From positions 1 to 13,850 of the forward strand of contig JABFSV010000382.1 of NCBI GenBank assembly GCA_013140405.1: DNA of 13,850 bases, in the 5' to 3' direction. Made by a program: the position numbers and the translations under genes. This document shows positions 8,164 through 13,850 of the stretch, piece by piece. The notes under the pieces were generated by a model. That model was given only the letters and a program-made list of their open reading frames with translations, had not been told where the DNA came from and made no database searches. Numbering within the stretch: position 1 is the first letter of the stretch; each line of letters opens with the position of its first letter. Origin of the DNA: Methyloglobulus sp. (GTDB lineage Bacteria > Pseudomonadota > Gammaproteobacteria > Methylococcales > Methylomonadaceae).

Positions 8164-8257
8164 ATTGCACAACTGAAAGGTAAAAAATAACTGCTCGTTT
8201 TGCTGATTGAATCAGCATTTCTTCAGAAGTGGAATAGCGGGGGTTTATAACTGCGAT

Positions 8258-8503
8258 TTATTCAGTCATATCGGCTACTTGCATTAGCAAACGCTCTAAC
8301 TCAAGATCCAGTGAATCTTCCGGCATATCCAAGCCAGCCCGTTGATACCAGTATCGGGCGTTAGCCAAATCACCTTCGATACGGTGTAAATAACCGTGGA
8401 TACGGCAAGATAAGGGGTCTGGGCAATCCTGCACTAACCGATGTGCGGCATCCCACGCACCATGTTGGACGAGCTGTAGAGCCTGACTGTAGCACTTCAT
8501 CAT
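8258..8503 (-). CDS. conserved small protein, TPR-like, unknown function
   Basis: An 81-residue cytoplasmic protein that I recognise as a conserved proteobacterial hypothetical but to which no function can be given. The characteristic core is QLVQHGAWDAAHRLVQD followed by IHGYLHRIEGDLANARYWYQRAG. This pattern of short amphipathic helices with conserved Ala, Trp and Tyr resembles one and a half tetratricopeptide or Sel1 units, suggesting a protein-contact scaffold (inference). There is no signal peptide or membrane segment. Two adjacent ATG codons (8501-8503 and 8498-8500) are possible starts, and the ribosome binding site is poor. The gene stands apart from its neighbours: ntrB begins over 300 bp downstream and rimO ends over 270 bp upstream. 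A long palindrome with a TATAAT box immediately precedes it, implying its own regulated promoter. Confidence 0.75.
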   Translation of the reverse strand: MMKCYSQALQLVQHGAWDAAHRLVQDCPDPLSCRIHGYLHRIEGDLANARYWYQRAGLDMPEDSLDLELERLLMQVADMTE

Positions 8504-8511
8504 AACACCAC

Positions 8512-8550
8512 ATAAATAACTGATAATTATAGCTTATCTTAGTTATTTAT
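8512..8550 (-). promoter_or_regulatory. palindromic promoter/operator before the 81-residue gene
   Basis: A perfect outer repeat ATAAATAACT (8512-8521) / AGTTATTTAT (8541-8550) encloses an inner repeat GATAA (8522-8526) / TTATC (8534-8538). Together they form a 39-bp imperfect palindrome starting 9 bp before the ATG. A perfect minus-strand TATAAT lies at 8526-8531 in its centre, but no good -35 is found 16-18 bp upstream. The arms would flank the -10 box, an arrangement typical of a repressor or autoregulator operator (inference). The predicted leader is only about 15 nt. Confidence 0.5.
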
Positions 8551-8592
8551 CGTTTTTTGGCAGCCTATTGATTCGGCCTTTTAATGTCTGAA

Positions 8593-8668
8593 CCGTTCGT
8601 GCTGAGCTTGTCGAAGCACACACCGCCTTTCGACAGGCTCAATACCCAAAGGGCATAAAGGCGAACGG
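8593..8668. repeat. REP-like nested palindromic repeat
   Basis: Outer arms CCGTTCG (8593-8599) and CGAACGG (8662-8668) enclose an inner hairpin GAGCTTGTCGAA (8604-8615) / TTCGACAGGCTC (8629-8640), paired over 12 bp with one G-T mismatch. The TTCGACAGGCTC...CGAACGG core is, from memory, a widely dispersed proteobacterial intergenic palindrome. Copy number in this genome cannot be seen. It lies in the 276-bp spacer downstream of rimO. Confidence 0.7.
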
Positions 8669-8779
8669 AAACTTAATGCTTCACAACGCCGAATATATAA
8701 AATACAGAGGATTTTGCCGAGATACATTTAACTGCTTAGTAGTTTGTAGCTTTACCGAAATTGCCACATAAACCGCAAG

Positions 8780-10090
8780 CTAAACCAAATGCGCCCACAG
8801 ATCATACTCATCTGCTTCCTCTATCTCAACTTCAACAAATTCGCCGACTTTTAGGTGGGTCGCGCCGTCGATAAACACTTGCCCGTCGATTTCCGGCGCA
8901 TCGGACTGGCTTCTGGCAACTGCGCCTTCTTCCACCACTTCGTCGATCAGCACGGTTTCGATGTTGCCTATGCGTTGCTGTAAGCGCCCAGCACTGATTT
9001 CCGACTGGCGCTCCATAAAGCGGGCTAACCGCTCCTGTTTTATCTCTTCTGGAATCGAATCAGGCAAGTCATTGGCGACCGCACCTTTTACGGGCGAATA
9101 GGCAAAACAACCTACCCTATCTAACTGCGCCTCATCAAGAAAATCCAGTAGCTCTTCAAATTCCTGTTCGGTTTCGCCAGGAAAGCCGACAATGAAAGTG
9201 CTACGCAAAGTAATATCTAGACATACCTCCCGCCATGCCTTGATACGTTCCAGATTATTCTGGCTGGCTGCCGGACGTTTCATCAGCTTTAATATCCGGC
9301 TGCTGGCGTGTTGGAAGGGGATATCGAGATACGGCAGGATTTTACCTTCAGCCATCAGTGGGATGACATCATCAACATGCGGATACGGATAGACATAGTG
9401 CATCCGTACCCATACCCCAAGATCGCCCAAAGCCTCAGCCAGATCATAAAAACGAGTTTGTATTGACCGACCGCGCCAGTATCGGGGCTGGTATTTCAAA
9501 TCCAGACCATACGCGCTGGTATCCTGGGAAACAATCAACAGCTCTTTAACCCCCGCATCCGCCAAACGCATGGCTTCCACCATGACATCATCAATCGGCC
9601 TACTGACCAGATCACCGCGCATGGAGGGGATAATGCAAAACGTGCAGCGATGGTTGCAGCCTTCTGAAATCTTTAGGTAAGCGTAATGATTGGGTGTGAG
9701 CTTGATGCCTTGTGGCGGCAACAGGCTAGTGAACGGATCGTGCCTGGGCGGTAGGTGTTCGTGCACAGAGGCGACCACCTCGTCGATGGCATGTGCGCCA
9801 GTTACTTTCAAGACTTGCGGATGTCGCGCCCGAATTTCATCTTCTCTAGCTCCCAAACAACCAGTCACAATGACTCGACCATTTTCAACCAGCGCTTCAC
9901 CGATGCTATCCAATGATTCTTCTACTGCTGCATCAATAAACCCACAGGTATTCACCACAACTAAATCAGCATCTTTGTAGTTGGGCGAGATGATGTAACC
10001 TTCTGCACGCAACTTGGTCAAAATGCGTTCGCTATCGACCAGGGCTTTGGGACAACCCAAGCTGATAAAACCTATTTGTGGTGCTGCCAT
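8780..10090 (-). CDS. rimO: ribosomal protein S12 methylthiotransferase RimO
   Basis: Radical-SAM iron-sulfur enzyme that adds a methylthio group to a conserved aspartate of ribosomal protein S12. The 436-residue protein has the three expected parts. The N-terminal UPF0004 domain has cluster cysteines C13 ([11 protein letters not shown]), C49 (NTCGFI) and C78 (TGCLG). The radical-SAM barrel has the CxxxCxxC motif [10 protein letters not shown] (C145, C149, C152) and the family strings [42 protein letters not shown] and [11 protein letters not shown]-terminal TRAM domain (about 370-436) ends in [11 protein letters not shown]. The SQDTSAYG and ADEYDLW signatures separate RimO from the tRNA enzyme MiaB. 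All six cysteines are present, so it should be active. The ATG gives the usual short N-terminus, although no strong ribosome binding site precedes it. It is separated by over 200 bp from both flanking genes and appears monocistronic. Confidence 0.97.
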   Translation of the reverse strand: MAAPQIGFISLGCPKALVDSERILTKLRAEGYIISPNYKDADLVVVNTCGFIDAAVEESLDSIGEALVENGRVIVTGCLGAREDEIRARHPQVLKVTGAHAIDEVVASVHEHLPPRHDPFTSLLPPQGIKLTPNHYAYLKISEGCNHRCTFCIIPSMRGDLVSRPIDDVMVEAMRLADAGVKELLIVSQDTSAYGLDLKYQPRYWRGRSIQTRFYDLAEALGDLGVWVRMHYVYPYPHVDDVIPLMAEGKILPYLDIPFQHASSRILKLMKRPAASQNNLERIKAWREVCLDITLRSTFIVGFPGETEQEFEELLDFLDEAQLDRVGCFAYSPVKGAVANDLPDSIPEEIKQERLARFMERQSEISAGRLQQRIGNIETVLIDEVVEEGAVARSQSDAPEIDGQVFIDGATHLKVGEFVEVEIEEADEYDLWAHLV

Positions 10091-10306
10091 GATGTTTTAA
10101 ATGTTAAATCTACGGAGTTGAGGAGCTGTGAATGTGCTGTTAGTGGCACAAAACAAAATTGAGGTAGCAGAAAACGGACTTAACTTGTTGAAAAACGCTT
10201 AACGCCGTATTTTAAGAAAATAGTGAAAAGTAATCTGTTTGCTTTGACCGGAAGGATTTTCAAACTATGTAAAAAAACCGCTTCCGAATCAATAAAACGT
10301 GTGTTT

Positions 10307-10633
10307 TTAGCCCTTCACCGCATCAGCAATAGGATTAAAGGCTTCGACTTTAGCCTTACCTGTTTTAATCAAATCAACACCCGTATCAACAATCATCTGG
10401 CAAAGACCAGGCGTTTTATAAACCATCATGCACAAATAACCGACTGCTGGGATCGCAATCAACGCGCCGATAAAGCCATTAATGCCGACTACGCCCATCA
10501 ATTTGACGAGTATTGCAATTGCATCAAGCGGCAACAACACCATCGCGCCAAAATAGGCTAAAACAACAAAGGTGAAAACGGCAAAGACAACAAATTGAAG
10601 CAGTTTTACTAAGAAGAAATTCAGTTTTTTCAT
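10307..10633 (-). CDS. small two-helix membrane protein, unknown function
   Basis: I do not recognise the family. From the ATG at 10631-10633 the product has 108 residues. A short basic start (MKKLNFFLVK) leads into a long hydrophobic helix at about 11-34. A short hydrophobic segment with one lysine (35-46) and a second helix at about 48-71 (GVVGINGFIGALIAIPAVGYLCMM) follow. The polar tail of about 37 residues contains KTGKAKVEAFNP. It is therefore predicted to be an inner-membrane protein. A longer reading from TTG at 10721-10723 would run through the rhomboid terminator and is less likely. AGGA lies 14-17 nt before the ATG, farther than usual. It sits between the rhomboid gene and rimO on the same strand. 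The terminator upstream suggests separate transcription from the rhomboid gene. Confidence 0.7.
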   Translation of the reverse strand: MKKLNFFLVKLLQFVVFAVFTFVVLAYFGAMVLLPLDAIAILVKLMGVVGINGFIGALIAIPAVGYLCMMVYKTPGLCQMIVDTGVDLIKTGKAKVEAFNPIADAVKG

Positions 10634-10654
10634 AAGGCGTGTGTGTTTCCTGAC

Positions 10655-10697
10655 AATATAAAAACAGGGTTTTGACCGATTAACGATGCCAACCCTG
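10655..10697 (-). terminator. intrinsic terminator after the rhomboid gene
   Basis: On the minus strand, CAGGGTT (10691-10697) pairs with AACCCTG (10665-10671) in a perfect 7-bp GC-containing stem. It is followed at once by TTTTTATATT (10655-10664). The stem is 45 bp past the rhomboid stop and ends about 20 bp before the next gene. The 19-nt loop is longer than ideal. The same TATATT (10655-10660) could serve as a -10 box for the downstream membrane-protein gene. Confidence 0.65.
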
Positions 10698-10741
10698 CCT
10701 TGAAAGTTAAATTTTATCGGCAAATTATAGCTTGAAAGCGT

Positions 10742-11416
10742 TCAGACTACCTCATCTTTTCGCAGAAAGAAGCGGTACAGTATTGCACCAGAAACAAATC
10801 CCCCGATATGCGCCCACAAAGCCGAGTCAGATGTCGCCCCCGCCACAAAAGTAGAAGTTGTAATGGAATAAAGCTGAAAAATAACCCACAATCCTAAGAA
10901 CATAACGGCTGGCACTTGCAAGATTACGGGAAAAAAGTACACAACCACCCGCTCGTACGGGTAAATAAAGTAATAAGCCGCCAAAACACCTGCGATAGCC
11001 CCCGAAGCACCCACCACGGGTATAGTGAGGGTTGGTGAGCTGTACCATTGTATAAGAGTTGCCAACAAGCCACAGATCAGATAAAAAGCCAAAAACCGCC
11101 CCCGTCCCATCTGGTCTTCCACATTGTCAGCAAAAATCCACAAAAACCACATGTTAAAGATGATGTGCATCCAATTTCCATGCAGGAACAAGCTGGTCAA
11201 AAATGACAAATAGCCATCAAACGGCAGACCGTAACCTAATCCCCATTGCGGATCGGCATAACGGTTGGGCACCATTCCGTAGAGATAAATTAGCTTTGCA
11301 CTCAACTCGTAAGGTATCACCTGCATGACGAGAAAGATCACAATACAAATCGCCATCAAACTCCAAGTGACATAAGGTGTTGAATTGCAGGGCGCTGTAT
11401 CTCGTATGGGTATCAT
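10742..11416 (-). CDS. rhomboid-family intramembrane serine protease
   Basis: Polytopic inner-membrane protease that cleaves helices within the bilayer; its substrates are unknown. The 224-residue product has six or so hydrophobic helices and the catalytic features of active rhomboids. These are HGNWMHIIFNMWFLW (79-93, with His84 and the oxyanion-site Asn88), DNVEDQMGRGRFLAFYL (97-113), the nucleophile motif GASGAIAG (Ser138 at the start of a helix), and AHIGGFVSG with catalytic His203. The N-terminus MIPIRD is the usual start of the short prokaryotic rhomboids that resemble GlpG but lack its cytoplasmic domain, so I give no gene symbol. GAGG lies 8 nt before the ATG and fixes the start. The gene diverges from the DEAD-box helicase across a 150-bp spacer and is followed by an intrinsic terminator, so it is probably transcribed alone. 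Confidence 0.92.
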   Translation of the reverse strand: MIPIRDTAPCNSTPYVTWSLMAICIVIFLVMQVIPYELSAKLIYLYGMVPNRYADPQWGLGYGLPFDGYLSFLTSLFLHGNWMHIIFNMWFLWIFADNVEDQMGRGRFLAFYLICGLLATLIQWYSSPTLTIPVVGASGAIAGVLAAYYFIYPYERVVVYFFPVILQVPAVMFLGLWVIFQLYSITTSTFVAGATSDSALWAHIGGFVSGAILYRFFLRKDEVV

Positions 11417-11512
11417 TATAGTAACCTCGTAGGATGGTAGGCATTAGCTTAACGGTTATCATCCCATTGGCAACAACAAAGTGATTTAACCATAGCCTTG
11501 GTACATTAAGTT

Positions 11513-11518
11513 TATAAT
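11513..11518 (+). promoter_or_regulatory. possible -10 box for the helicase gene
   Basis: A perfect TATAAT lies 48 bp before the helicase ATG in the 150-bp divergent spacer. No acceptable -35 box is found 16-18 bp upstream; TTGGTA at 11499-11504 is too close. It is listed as a weak candidate only. Confidence 0.3.
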
Positions 11519-11566
11519 AACCGGAATAAATTTTTTCTCCGATCCCGCACAACTCGTTTAAGTTTA

Positions 11567-12889
11567 ATGCAAAATCCAAACGCTACACCGTCATTTTCAG
11601 AATTCGGGCTGGACAATCGCTTGCTGTTGGCAATTGAGAAGATCGGCTATGAAACGCCTACCCCCGTCCAGCAACAAGCTATCCCTCCCACACTTACCCA
11701 CAGGGATTGCCTGGTCAGCGCCGAAACTGGCAGCGGCAAGACTGCTGCTTACTTACTCCCTAGCTTACAAAAATTGCTGGGTTTACCTGCCAAGCCACTG
11801 GGTGTTCAGGTGCTAATCCTTTGTCCTACCCGCGAACTTGCCCAACAAATCTTTGGGCAGTGTCAGCAATTCAGCGAATTCACCCCGCTAAAAATCGGCA
11901 TCATTACCGGCGGCAGTGACTTCAAAAAGCAACAAATGGCACTAACAAAAGGCACTGACATCATCATTGCCACCCCAGGCCGTCTTTTGGAACACTTCCA
12001 GCTTGAAACAACTTATTTCCAGAATCTAAGCGTATTGATCCTTGATGAAGCCGACCGTATGCTGGATATGGGCTTTAGCGATGATGTACTGACCATTGTC
12101 GAACAATGCAATAAGCAACGCCAAACCCTGTTATTTTCAGCAACCTTAACCCATTTCGGTGTGATTAAGATTGCCGACAAAGTATTAAAAACGCCTAAAG
12201 TCGTTGCGTTAAACACATTACACGATGGTCATCGCAACATCGCGCAACACCTTATACTTGCTGATGACCACGACCATAAGCTGAAACTGTTGGCACATCT
12301 ACTCGCACATGAAAGCTTCGACAAAGCCCTGGTTTTCACCAATACCCGCCTACGGGCTGATGAACTGCATAACTCAGTCCGTGGCGCAGGAATCCGCTCC
12401 GGCTTGCTGCACGGCGAGATGGACCAAAAAGACCGCAACCGCGTCATGGCGTTGTATCGGGACGGCATCATCAACACCTTGATTGCCACCGACCTAGCCG
12501 CCCGTGGCCTGGACATCAAAGGCATCAACCTCGTCATCAACTTCGACATTCCCCGCAACGGCATTGATTACATCCACCGCATAGGCCGCACCGGACGTGC
12601 CGATGAGCAGGGCACCACCATCGCCCTGGTAAAACACACCGAATGGAACTTAATGGCAGGTATCGAACGCTTTTTAAAGCAGGACTTTATCCGTCGCACC
12701 CTTAAGGGACTGGAAGGCAGCTACAAAGGCCCGAAAAAACTTAAATCATCTGGCAAAGCCGCTGGCAGCAAAGACAAAAAAGAACCTGCTAAAAAAGCGG
12801 TAGTTAAAAAAGTGAAGGTGCGGGAAAGGGATAAGAAAAATGTGGGGAAAAGGCGTGTTCCAAGTGATAAACCTACGATAGATTCGTGA
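11567..12889 (+). CDS. srmB: DEAD-box RNA helicase, SrmB-like
   Basis: ATP-dependent RNA helicase; SrmB assists early assembly of the large ribosomal subunit. The 440-residue protein has every core motif. They are the Q motif (F13 to Q36, GYETPTPVQQQAIP), I AETGSGKT (52-59), Ia PTREL (87-91), Ib TPGR (136-139), II DEAD (160-163) and III SAT (191-193). IV (about 254-260, ALVFTNT), V TDLAARGLDI (308-317) and VI HRIGRTGR (337-344) follow. A lysine-rich, low-complexity tail (about 383-440) ends in RDKKNVGKRRVPS. The same tail string (KN.GKRR.PS) and the LDEADRMLDMGF run occur in E. coli SrmB, which is why I prefer SrmB over RhlE, whose core is similar. The tail is probably an unstructured RNA-binding extension. 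It is the only complete plus-strand gene here, divergent from the rhomboid gene. The ribosome binding site is weak. Confidence 0.9.
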   Translation: MQNPNATPSFSEFGLDNRLLLAIEKIGYETPTPVQQQAIPPTLTHRDCLVSAETGSGKTAAYLLPSLQKLLGLPAKPLGVQVLILCPTRELAQQIFGQCQQFSEFTPLKIGIITGGSDFKKQQMALTKGTDIIIATPGRLLEHFQLETTYFQNLSVLILDEADRMLDMGFSDDVLTIVEQCNKQRQTLLFSATLTHFGVIKIADKVLKTPKVVALNTLHDGHRNIAQHLILADDHDHKLKLLAHLLAHESFDKALVFTNTRLRADELHNSVRGAGIRSGLLHGEMDQKDRNRVMALYRDGIINTLIATDLAARGLDIKGINLVINFDIPRNGIDYIHRIGRTGRADEQGTTIALVKHTEWNLMAGIERFLKQDFIRRTLKGLEGSYKGPKKLKSSGKAAGSKDKKEPAKKAVVKKVKVRERDKKNVGKRRVPSDKPTIDS

Positions 12890-12898
12890 ACATAGATA

Positions 12899-12987
12899 GA
12901 AGCCGGACGAAACCTGCAACAGCCTCGCCCAGCTTTGGAAGCCGGATGGAAGCCGGACAGGGCATGTTGCCCTGTCCGCAAGGTTTC
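12899..12987. repeat. palindrome plus direct-repeat cluster after the helicase
   Basis: Three copies of GAAGCCGGA (12899-12907, 12938-12946, 12949-12957) lie beside a perfect 10-bp hairpin CGGACAGGGC (12954-12963) / GCCCTGTCCG (12969-12978) with loop ATGTT. An outer pair GAAACCTGC (12909-12917) / GCAAGGTTTC (12978-12987), matching with one bulge, encloses the central part. The nested form resembles a REP-like element. The strong hairpin could also stop helicase transcription, but no T tract follows it. Confidence 0.6.
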
Positions 12988-13015
12988 ATGTAACGCTCAA
13001 ACGAAATTGAAGTTT

Positions 13016-13050
13016 CAAAATATTAGGGACGGTGTTTCAAACCCCGTCCC
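13016..13050 (-). terminator. probable terminator of the secreted-protein gene
   Basis: On the minus strand, GGGACGG (13044-13050) pairs with CCGTCCC (13026-13032), with further GTTT/AAAC pairing inside. It is followed by the T-rich TAATATTTTG (13016-13025). It lies 17 bp past the stop codon of the 243-residue exported protein, the right place for an intrinsic terminator, although the T tract is interrupted. Confidence 0.6.
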
Positions 13051-13066
13051 GCTTCGGGCCTCTAAT

Positions 13067-13798
13067 TTAGGGGCAAGGATTGGGTGTAGTACAAAGATTT
13101 AAAGTCATAACGTCTGTTTGCAAATTATTACCGCCACAAAATCCGTTCAAGGCTAATAGATTGCCAGATTGCGAAGCACCAACAGCCCTACTAGCAGCCG
13201 AGCAAAGGTATAAAGGAGGGAGAGACGTACCATTAGCAGCGTCAATAATTCCCCAGCTATAAGCAGTTGACGTGATGCCTTGTGCGGTTAGTACCGGCTG
13301 AATCGGGTGGCCAGCAATAGCCCCAGTAGTCCACGAGCCGCTATTTAACGAACATGACGGACATGACGTGCCTGTCTTCGTCAGTAGTATAGCCCAAGTA
13401 GTGCGTCCCCCAGATGCAGCACCTGGGCCGCTTACAGTGTAAACATTACCATATGCATCCTTATATTTGCCCGCCTTAAACTGCCCTACCGTTAAAGCGG
13501 GCGACAAGCCAACTACCGGATACAAAGGAGCAAGCACTGGCACACCCAATGCATCCAATTGCAGTTTGATTTCGATATCGTAATACTTGATAGCTCCAGC
13601 GGCATTACGGACTGGAACGCGGGAGGCTTTTAAGGTGTCGCTCACCCCAGTAATACTGGATTGTTCCAAGAACAAAGCTGGTACAGCAGCAACTGCGGCA
13701 CTCGCCCCAATCAACATACTGCCCAATACGACTAAAGTCTTTAGGAATCCCGATTTTTTGTGAGTTTTATAAGTTGTCTGTCTGTCTGCATTTAACAT
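13067..13798 (-). CDS. secreted six-cysteine protein, unknown function
   Basis: I do not recognise the family. The 243-residue product begins with a clear Sec signal peptide: a basic n-region (K11, K14, K15, K20), a hydrophobic core TLVVLGSMLIGA (21-32) and an AVA-type cleavage site near residue 37. The mature part is rich in Gly, Ser, Ala and Thr and poor in charge after about residue 115, with no further membrane helix. Six cysteines (146, 149, 199, 221, 236, 242), including CPSC and a C-terminal CTTPNPCP, fall in the last 100 residues and could form three disulfides in the periplasm or outside. No PEP-CTERM, lipobox or cell-wall anchor is seen. AAGGA 7 nt before the ATG supports the start. 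The gene converges on the helicase and lies at the window edge, so any operon partner upstream is not visible. Confidence 0.75.
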   Translation of the reverse strand: MLNADRQTTYKTHKKSGFLKTLVVLGSMLIGASAAVAAVPALFLEQSSITGVSDTLKASRVPVRNAAGAIKYYDIEIKLQLDALGVPVLAPLYPVVGLSPALTVGQFKAGKYKDAYGNVYTVSGPGAASGGRTTWAILLTKTGTSCPSCSLNSGSWTTGAIAGHPIQPVLTAQGITSTAYSWGIIDAANGTSLPPLYLCSAASRAVGASQSGNLLALNGFCGGNNLQTDVMTLNLCTTPNPCP

Positions 13799-13850
13799 TC
13801 TGTTTTCCTTATATTTAGTTAACGATATTTATATGCAAAACCTTTGTTTT

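Larger units (their letters stand above)
7941..8257. other. 317-bp regulatory region upstream of ntrB
   Basis: No gene is visible here. From the ntrB side it holds a leader, the sigma54 promoter and an A/T tract at about 8045-8057 that could bend DNA between promoter and enhancer. Further out come the two NtrC-type sites and a TGCTGATT (8201-8208) / AATCAGCA (8210-8217) palindrome near the end of the upstream gene. The palindrome is not followed by a T tract on the minus strand, so I do not call it a terminator. Confidence 0.6.

Noticed and set aside
8201..8217. TGCTGATT/AATCAGCA palindrome as terminator of the 81-residue gene
   Set aside because: Only one unpaired base between the full arms, and no T tract follows directly on the minus strand.
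10133..10150. TGTGC-N8-GCACA dyad upstream of rimO as an NtrC or CRP site
   Set aside because: The half-sites are inverted relative to NtrC (TGCAC..GTGCA), and the spacing and bases do not fit CRP (TGTGA-N6-TCACA). Kept only as an unexplained small dyad.
10223..10561. Plus-strand open frame of 112 codons across the small membrane-protein gene
   Set aside because: Composition is typical of an antisense shadow (Asn, His, Gln and Arg rich) with no motif.
10634..10723. Longer TTG start for the 108-residue membrane protein
   Set aside because: The extension crosses the rhomboid terminator stem and adds a region unlike the rest of the protein; the ATG gives a typical basic start before the first helix.
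1..13850. Defence island, CRISPR array, prophage, transposon, tRNA or rRNA
   Set aside because: No spaced direct-repeat array, transposase, integrase, phage gene or cloverleaf was found; the accepted genes are mainly housekeeping or regulatory.

Overview
The window looks like core-chromosome sequence from a gammaproteobacterium. UvrD, PykA, YheS, NtrB, NtrC, RimO and an SrmB-type helicase all read like full-length or near full-length gammaproteobacterial orthologues. GC content is moderate and intergenic regions are AT-rich. A methanotroph-like (Methylococcales) host is a guess from overall style only; no diagnostic gene is present. I see no rRNA, tRNA, CRISPR array, insertion sequence, prophage or defence genes.

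Layout. The left edge holds the 3' end of uvrD (+). From about 307 to 11416 every gene I accept is on the minus strand. In transcription order they are: a rhomboid protease (11416-10742), a small two-helix membrane protein (10633-10307), rimO (10090-8780), a small conserved hypothetical protein (8503-8258), ntrB-ntrC (7940-5454), the ABC-F ATPase yheS (5290-3401), gap-pykA (3229-721) and another small two-helix membrane protein (615-307). The rhomboid gene diverges from an SrmB-like DEAD-box RNA helicase (11567-12889, +). That helicase converges on a secreted, six-cysteine protein of unknown function (13798-13067, -).

Functional groups. gap and pykA form a short lower-glycolysis unit with a good sigma70-type promoter in front of gap. 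ntrB and ntrC are a tightly spaced nitrogen two-component pair with no glnA in front. Their 317-bp leader instead carries a convincing sigma54 -24/-12 promoter and two NtrC-type sites upstream, which predicts direct autoregulation. RimO, YheS and the SrmB-like helicase all act on the ribosome or its assembly but are not co-transcribed here.

The remaining interest lies in palindromic intergenic DNA: a long palindrome containing a TATAAT box before the 81-residue gene, a REP-like nested inverted repeat between that gene and rimO, a repeat cluster after the helicase, and a perfect 12-bp inverted repeat after pykA. I did not find a convincing new multi-gene system; the window is mostly ordinary housekeeping sequence.
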